7,576 nucleotides of DNA from Acidobacteriota bacterium (GTDB lineage Bacteria > Acidobacteriota > Terriglobia > Bryobacterales > Bryobacteraceae), in the NCBI GenBank assembly GCA_021788955.1, contig JAJYKC010000106.1, positions 1 to 7,576 on the forward strand. The letters run 5' to 3'. The position numbers and the translations under genes were made by a program. The notes under the pieces are model-generated. The model had not been told where the DNA came from and searched no databases. It saw only the letters and a list, made by a program, of their open reading frames with translations. Shown in pieces: positions 4,149 through 7,576 of the stretch (its first letter is position 1; every line of letters begins with the position of its first letter).

Positions 4149-6755
4149 TCAGAACATATACCCGATCGCGGCCTCGTAGGCGCGGGGCTCAATGAAATGC
4201 GTCCCGCTGAAAGTCGACAGGAAGTTGTACAGCGCTTCCTTGTTGGTGAGGTTGGTCACCGTGAAGCGCAGCGTGACGTGGTTCTCGCCTTCGTTGTGGA
4301 GCAGGTTGTCCGTCCCGATGGCGGCGTCGAAGGTGTTGCGCGGGGCGATGCGCGGCGGGTTGGTGTCCGGGTTGTAAGTGCCCGCCTTGGGAATGTAGAC
4401 GCGCGTGGCGCCGCCGCCGGTAGGACACGATGAGATCGGAGCGTAGCGCGTGGCGAAGACGCTGCCGCAGTAGAAGCCGATATCGGCCTGCTGCGCCGCC
4501 GTAAGCGCGAGCGCGTCTTCAATGCTCGTCACCGCGCCGTTCACCTCGCCGCTGTCATAGCGCCAGATGAAGGTCGCCCACGGGCCGTCCTTGCCCTTCT
4601 GGTAACGAAGATTCGTCGTCTGCTGGAACGCCTGGTCGTGGTCGATGCGGAAAACCTGGTTATACAAGCCGGACTGCGCGATCAAGCCTCCGTTTTCCGG
4701 TGGAAAGAAGCGCGCGCGCGTGTGGCCCATCGTCATATAAGCCTGGAAGCCGTGAATGTCGGTGGTGCTGAGACGGGCGGCGAAGCCGTCGATCTTCGAA
4801 TTGTGCCAGGCGATGGGGAAGGTGATCGGCGTGTTGAACAGCACGTCGAAGTCGTACGCGTTGTGCGTGTACTTCCAGAAGTAATCGCCGCTGAACAGAA
4901 GATACCGGCCGATGCGCTGTTCGAACCCGGCGTTGAACTGGTTGCGAAAGCCCGGCTGGATCGGCGTCTGCGCCGCCGCGCCGAACACGTTTTCCGCCAG
5001 CCCTCCCGCGCCCGTCTGGCTCGACAGCAGTAGGTTCTCGTTGTACGGGCTCTCGAAGGTCCGCGCGTAACTGATCCGGAGCACCGTTCCGGTCTGTTTC
5101 ACCTGGTAACTCACTCCCAGCCGCGGCTGGGGGCCGTTAGCCGAGGTGAGGCCGTTGTACTGGTCGTCGCGCAACCCGGCGGTAATGTTCCAGGCGCCCA
5201 GGTTGATCTGGTCGGTGATGTAGATCGCTTCCTGGTTGATGTTGTGCCGGCCGTAGAAATTGAAAAACTGGCCGCCGCGGGTGAGGTCGAACGGGAGAAG
5301 TCCCGGCAGCAACTCGGGATTCGGAATGTAGCTGGGGTTGATGGTGGAACACAGCGCCGGATTGGTGATCCCAGGCAGAGCCAGCGGCGCTTGGTCGCTT
5401 CCGTTGAGACAGACCGGGTTGAACAACGCGTCCGTGACGCCCATATTGAAGCGCTCGTCCAGCCGCGTCTGCTGCACTTCGACGCCGATGTTGATCGTGT
5501 GCTTGCCGTGAACCAGGTTGAGGTTGTCGCGCGTGCCGTAGTTGGTGAGATAGCGCCCTTGGCTAACCGCGACCGGCGTATCGTTGAACGGATTGCGGCT
5601 GCCGTAGTAATCTACCTGGTCGCGGCGGCCGTAGAAGTTCGCGGTCAGCACCGAGTGCGCGTTGAAGGTGTGCTCGTAGCTGGGCGCGACGTTCCAGGTC
5701 AAAACTCGCTGCCGCTGGTCCTGGCTGAGCTGGTCGAAGCTGTTCGGCGCCTGGAACCAGTTCCGCGCCACGAACAGGTTCACGTGGATCGCATCCATCC
5801 CGGTGAGCTGGTAATCGAGCCGCTCGAAGATGTTTGCGTTGTTGCCGATGTCGTGAATCGGGTAAAACTCGGGGCTGTCGAGAAAACGTCCCGTGCGGAG
5901 TGCGTTCACCGCCGTGAAGCTGCCGAACTTCTCCGTACCGAAGCCATACGTGGCGTCCTCGCCGTAAGTCCCGAACGAGCCGCCGTAGAGATCGACGCTG
6001 CCAAACGGCTTCGTCGCCCCGAGGCCGCTCTTGGTGCTGGCGTTCACTACCAGGCTCGATTTGTCGCCGTACTGGGCGTCGGAGGCGCCGGTGATCATCT
6101 CCATGCTCTGGATCGCGTCGGCCGGAATCTGGGTCGAGAACAGCTTGCTCTGCTGGTCGCTGATCGGCTGGCCGTCGATGACGAACGTGGTTTGCGCGTG
6201 GTCGCCCGCCGGGTGGAAAAAGCCGTTGGCGTCGGCCACTACGGCGCCGGAAGAATACGTGATGGCGCTGCTCAGGCCCGCCGCCGGATCGAGCGTCGGC
6301 AACTTGGCGATCGCGCTCGAGTCCACGTCCTCGTGGGCCAGCGGCACGTTCTCGAGCATCGACGCCGAGGCCGATACTTCCACCGTCTGCTCGCCCCCGG
6401 CCACCTCTAGCGTCACGTTCATCTGAACCGGAAGCGCCCCGCGCACATCCACCGTTTTCGTCTGCGTCGTGAAGCCCTGCAGCGTGACGGTCACCACATA
6501 GGTGTTGGGTGGAACGTTGGCGAACCCAAACGCGCCGGTGTCGTCGCTGGTGGCCTGGCGCGTGAAGTTGGTGACCGCGTTATGAAGCACGACCGTCGCG
6601 CCAGGGACCACCGCGCCGGTGGCGTCCACAATGCTGCCGCTGATCGTACCAGTGCTTCCGCCTGCCTGCGGCGCCGCGGCATCGGCGGCCCAACCCATTC
6701 CCAGGCCCATAGCCAGACACGTGGCAACAGACCAACGCTTGATACTGCTTATCAT
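4149..6755 (-). CDS. TonB-dependent outer-membrane receptor with CarboxypepD_reg-like domain
   Basis: This is an outer-membrane active transporter of 868 residues. A signal peptide (about 1-28, core VATCLAMGLGMGW, end ADAAA) precedes an Ig-like carboxypeptidase-regulatory domain (about 36-118, GTISGSIVDATGAVVPGATV). QTVEVSA (123-129) sits where a TonB box is expected. The plug (about 135-246) contains TFVIDGQPISDQ and the IPADAIQSMEMITGASDAQYGD strand, both classic. The remainder is a beta-barrel with many aromatic-ending strands, finishing in GYMF with the C-terminal Phe used for barrel assembly. Two cysteine pairs, 449/469 and 763/777, lie in probable surface loops and may form disulfides. 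The plug has the unusual stretch FFHPAGDH (179-186). The barrel is shorter than in the ~1,100-residue Oar-like receptors of the same group. The ATG has GGAGA four bases upstream. It lies 87 bases after a His/Cys-rich small protein, which points towards metal or metallophore uptake, but the substrate is unknown. Confidence 0.93.
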   Translation of the reverse strand: MISSIKRWSVATCLAMGLGMGWAADAAAPQAGGSTGTISGSIVDATGAVVPGATVVLHNAVTNFTRQATSDDTGAFGFANVPPNTYVVTVTLQGFTTQTKTVDVRGALPVQMNVTLEVAGGEQTVEVSASASMLENVPLAHEDVDSSAIAKLPTLDPAAGLSSAITYSSGAVVADANGFFHPAGDHAQTTFVIDGQPISDQQSKLFSTQIPADAIQSMEMITGASDAQYGDKSSLVVNASTKSGLGATKPFGSVDLYGGSFGTYGEDATYGFGTEKFGSFTAVNALRTGRFLDSPEFYPIHDIGNNANIFERLDYQLTGMDAIHVNLFVARNWFQAPNSFDQLSQDQRQRVLTWNVAPSYEHTFNAHSVLTANFYGRRDQVDYYGSRNPFNDTPVAVSQGRYLTNYGTRDNLNLVHGKHTINIGVEVQQTRLDERFNMGVTDALFNPVCLNGSDQAPLALPGITNPALCSTINPSYIPNPELLPGLLPFDLTRGGQFFNFYGRHNINQEAIYITDQINLGAWNITAGLRDDQYNGLTSANGPQPRLGVSYQVKQTGTVLRISYARTFESPYNENLLLSSQTGAGGLAENVFGAAAQTPIQPGFRNQFNAGFEQRIGRYLLFSGDYFWKYTHNAYDFDVLFNTPITFPIAWHNSKIDGFAARLSTTDIHGFQAYMTMGHTRARFFPPENGGLIAQSGLYNQVFRIDHDQAFQQTTNLRYQKGKDGPWATFIWRYDSGEVNGAVTSIEDALALTAAQQADIGFYCGSVFATRYAPISSCPTGGGATRVYIPKAGTYNPDTNPPRIAPRNTFDAAIGTDNLLHNEGENHVTLRFTVTNLTNKEALYNFLSTFSGTHFIEPRAYEAAIGYMF

Positions 6756-6769
6756 CTTGTCTCCGCAAG
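6756..6769 (-). promoter_or_regulatory. Receptor ribosome-binding site within a small hairpin
   Basis: GGAGA (6764-6760) is the Shine-Dalgarno sequence. It lies in the loop of CTTG-CGGAGA-CAAG, a perfect four-base-pair stem that ends right at the receptor ATG. The stem is weak, so it may simply display the site, or it may modulate initiation. Confidence 0.45.
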
Positions 6770-6842
6770 TTGAGATCGGAAAAAACGACCGCGGCCGAAA
6801 GTCCTACAGACTTAGGCGACCGCTTACCATCCAAGGTTTCCG
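6756..6842 (-). promoter_or_regulatory. Structured leader before the receptor gene (candidate attenuator)
   Basis: Read on the minus strand, this gap contains GCGGTCG (6823-6817) that can pair with CGGCCGC (6797-6791), with one U-G pair. Inside it sits a second perfect stem, AAGTC/GACTT (6813-6809 with 6803-6799). A second copy of GCGGTCG (6792-6786) overlaps the 3' arm and runs into six Us (6785-6780). In RNA the second copy can form a short competing hairpin, CGGC-CGCG-GTCG, directly before the U-run, like a weak intrinsic terminator. Such mutually exclusive pairing is the layout of an attenuator or riboswitch expression platform. I do not recognise a known riboswitch consensus. A promoter could also lie here, but no good -35/-10 pair was found. 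Confidence 0.4.
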
Positions 6843-7169
6843 CTATGACAGAGACACGGGCGGCGCGCGGCCGCCGGATTCCAACACCGCCGGATCCGCG
6901 CACTCGCAACCGGTTTCGGCGCGCGCGCTCCAGCCCCGGTCCGAAGGCGGGGCAGGCTGCGCGGAGACGATCTTCTGGACAATCGGAAGCTGGCCGTGAT
7001 GGCAAAGGTCGCAACAGTGCGTGTTCGTACCGCTGTGATGGTGTTCGCCGGCCAGCGCGGCGTTCTGGGCGTGGAGCGCGCCGAGAACAATGATGACGTA
7101 GAGTACCGCGTGCAGCCAGCGGTTCCGGCCCGCAAGCATTCTTATTAGTATATGCGCCGCGCGGCTCAT
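6843..7169 (-). CDS. Small membrane/secreted His- and Cys-rich protein
   Basis: I do not recognise a named family with certainty. The 108-residue product has an n-region rich in Arg, one hydrophobic segment [17 protein letters not shown] (18-34) that can serve as signal peptide or anchor, then GEHHHSG (41-47) and HCCDLCHHG (51-59). The tail is Pro/Ala-rich with GCEC (87-90). The cluster of His and paired Cys just outside the membrane segment looks like a soft-metal or zinc/copper site. The general layout (hydrophobic N-terminus, HC-x2-C motif, about 110 residues) recalls the DUF2946-type proteins that sit beside copper-related TonB receptors, but this is resemblance only. The ATG overlaps the upstream stop as ATGA, which supports the chosen start; ATG at 7139 would give a neater 98-residue precursor. 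The gene lies between the SEC-C gene and the receptor gene, all on the same strand. Confidence 0.66.
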   Translation of the reverse strand: MSRAAHILIRMLAGRNRWLHAVLYVIIVLGALHAQNAALAGEHHHSGTNTHCCDLCHHGQLPIVQKIVSAQPAPPSDRGWSARAETGCECADPAVLESGGRAPPVSLS

Positions 7170-7576
7170 GCGCCGCAGCACTTCTTGTACTTCTTGCCGC
7201 TCCCGCAGGGACAGGGATCGTTGCGCCCCACCTTCGGCGCTCCGGCCGGCGCGGGCGCTTCTTCTTCCTCGTGCTCTTCTTCGGGCATCGGGAAGAAGAT
7301 CGAGTCCATGCCGTGATTCAGCAGCCGCTGGTCGAGCCCCGCCTTGACGATTCGTTCTTCCAACTCGTCCAGGCCGCCCGCAAGCCGCTCGATCCGCTTC
7401 AGCAGAGCCCGCATCCGCGCCGGGCTCGTCTCGCCGGGCGCCAGCAGCGCATAGGCGAAAAGCGCGTCGGAACGAATGTCGTCGTCGTCAAACAGTTTTT
7501 CAACGCGCCCGGCTTCCGATTGCAGATGCAACTGCCCGGCGCCCAGCACCGCCGCGCGCCGCACGGCCCGGTCCGG
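7166..7576 (-). CDS. SEC-C motif protein, 5' end beyond the window
   Basis: This is the C-terminal 136 residues of a larger protein; the frame is open to the window edge, so the internal GTG codon at 7564 is not a trustworthy start. The last residues, [17 protein letters not shown], form a SEC-C motif with CxC-x8-CC cysteines (122, 124, 133, 134 of the visible part). The motif binds zinc and, at the end of SecA, mediates contact with SecB and ribosomes. Before it is an acidic/Ala-Pro linker (about 98-116, with PEEEHEEEE) and a mostly helical region, [18 protein letters not shown] (28-45) and [21 protein letters not shown] (57-77). It is not SecA, since no SecA helical-scaffold sequence is visible, so this is a stand-alone SEC-C protein of unknown function. 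Its stop overlaps the next start as ATGA, implying coupling to the small His/Cys protein. Confidence 0.85.
   Translation of the reverse strand, partial: PDRAVRRAAVLGAGQLHLQSEAGRVEKLFDDDDIRSDALFAYALLAPGETSPARMRALLKRIERLAGGLDELEERIVKAGLDQRLLNHGMDSIFFPMPEEEHEEEEAPAPAGAPKVGRNDPCPCGSGKKYKKCCGA

Noticed and set aside
4707..4722. CG dinucleotide run
   Set aside because: It lies in frame within the receptor gene and simply encodes Arg/Ala codons in a GC-rich genome.
5244..6410. 388-codon open frame on the plus strand
   Set aside because: It is opposite the TonB-receptor gene, Arg/Val/Ala-rich without a recognisable domain, and is explained by the third-position GC bias of the real gene.
7258..7285. 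GAA/GAG trinucleotide-like repeat
   Set aside because: It encodes the acidic linker of the SEC-C protein and needs no other explanation.
1..7576. CRISPR arrays, tRNA or rRNA genes, insertion sequences, integrase or phage genes
   Set aside because: No repeated spacer structure, tRNA-like cloverleaf, transposase motif or flanking direct repeats were found.

Overview
The window is GC-rich (by eye a little over 60 %) and gene-dense, with no gap longer than about 95 bases between genes. It looks like chromosome of a diderm, flagellated bacterium. The best guess is Acidobacteriota of the Bryobacter/Solibacter kind. The grounds are an outer-membrane TonB-dependent receptor with an N-terminal carboxypeptidase-regulatory-like domain (a class greatly expanded there), a FlbD-MotA-MotB block, a MerR protein of the short cysteine-free type, and an 'excisionase-family' antitoxin. 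This placement is an inference from gene content, not from a marker gene.

Region 1 (69-2541, minus strand) reads as one operon in the order MerR-like regulator > flbD > motA > motB. The gaps are about 41, 4 and 10 bases, so translational coupling is likely. FlbD, MotA and MotB belong to flagellar motility: MotA/MotB form the proton-driven stator, and FlbD is a small protein that usually sits beside them. A DNA-binding MerR protein at the head of this operon is a candidate local regulator.

Region 2 (2602-3612, plus strand) is transcribed divergently from the operon across 60 bases. It encodes an exported two-domain thiol protein: a redoxin with a WCPYC active site fused to a DsbD-alpha-like domain with its own cysteine pair. 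It converges on a small minus-strand gene (3624-4055) for an antitoxin-like helix-turn-helix protein. That gene has a clear ribosome-binding site, but the PIN-domain toxin expected downstream is absent.

Region 3 (4149-7576, minus strand) reads as a second operon in the order SEC-C-motif protein (cut by the window edge) > small membrane or secreted His/Cys-rich protein > TonB-dependent receptor. The first two genes overlap by ATGA. The 87-base leader before the receptor carries a hairpin, a U-run and a ribosome-binding site in a small hairpin loop, so it may be a regulatory RNA. The His/Cys-rich peptide, the metal-binding SEC-C tail and a His-containing receptor plug together suggest metal or metallophore handling, but the substrate is not shown by the sequence.

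The most interesting items are the SEC-C / His-Cys peptide / receptor locus with its leader, the redoxin-DsbD-alpha fusion, the MerR-headed stator operon and the toxinless antitoxin.
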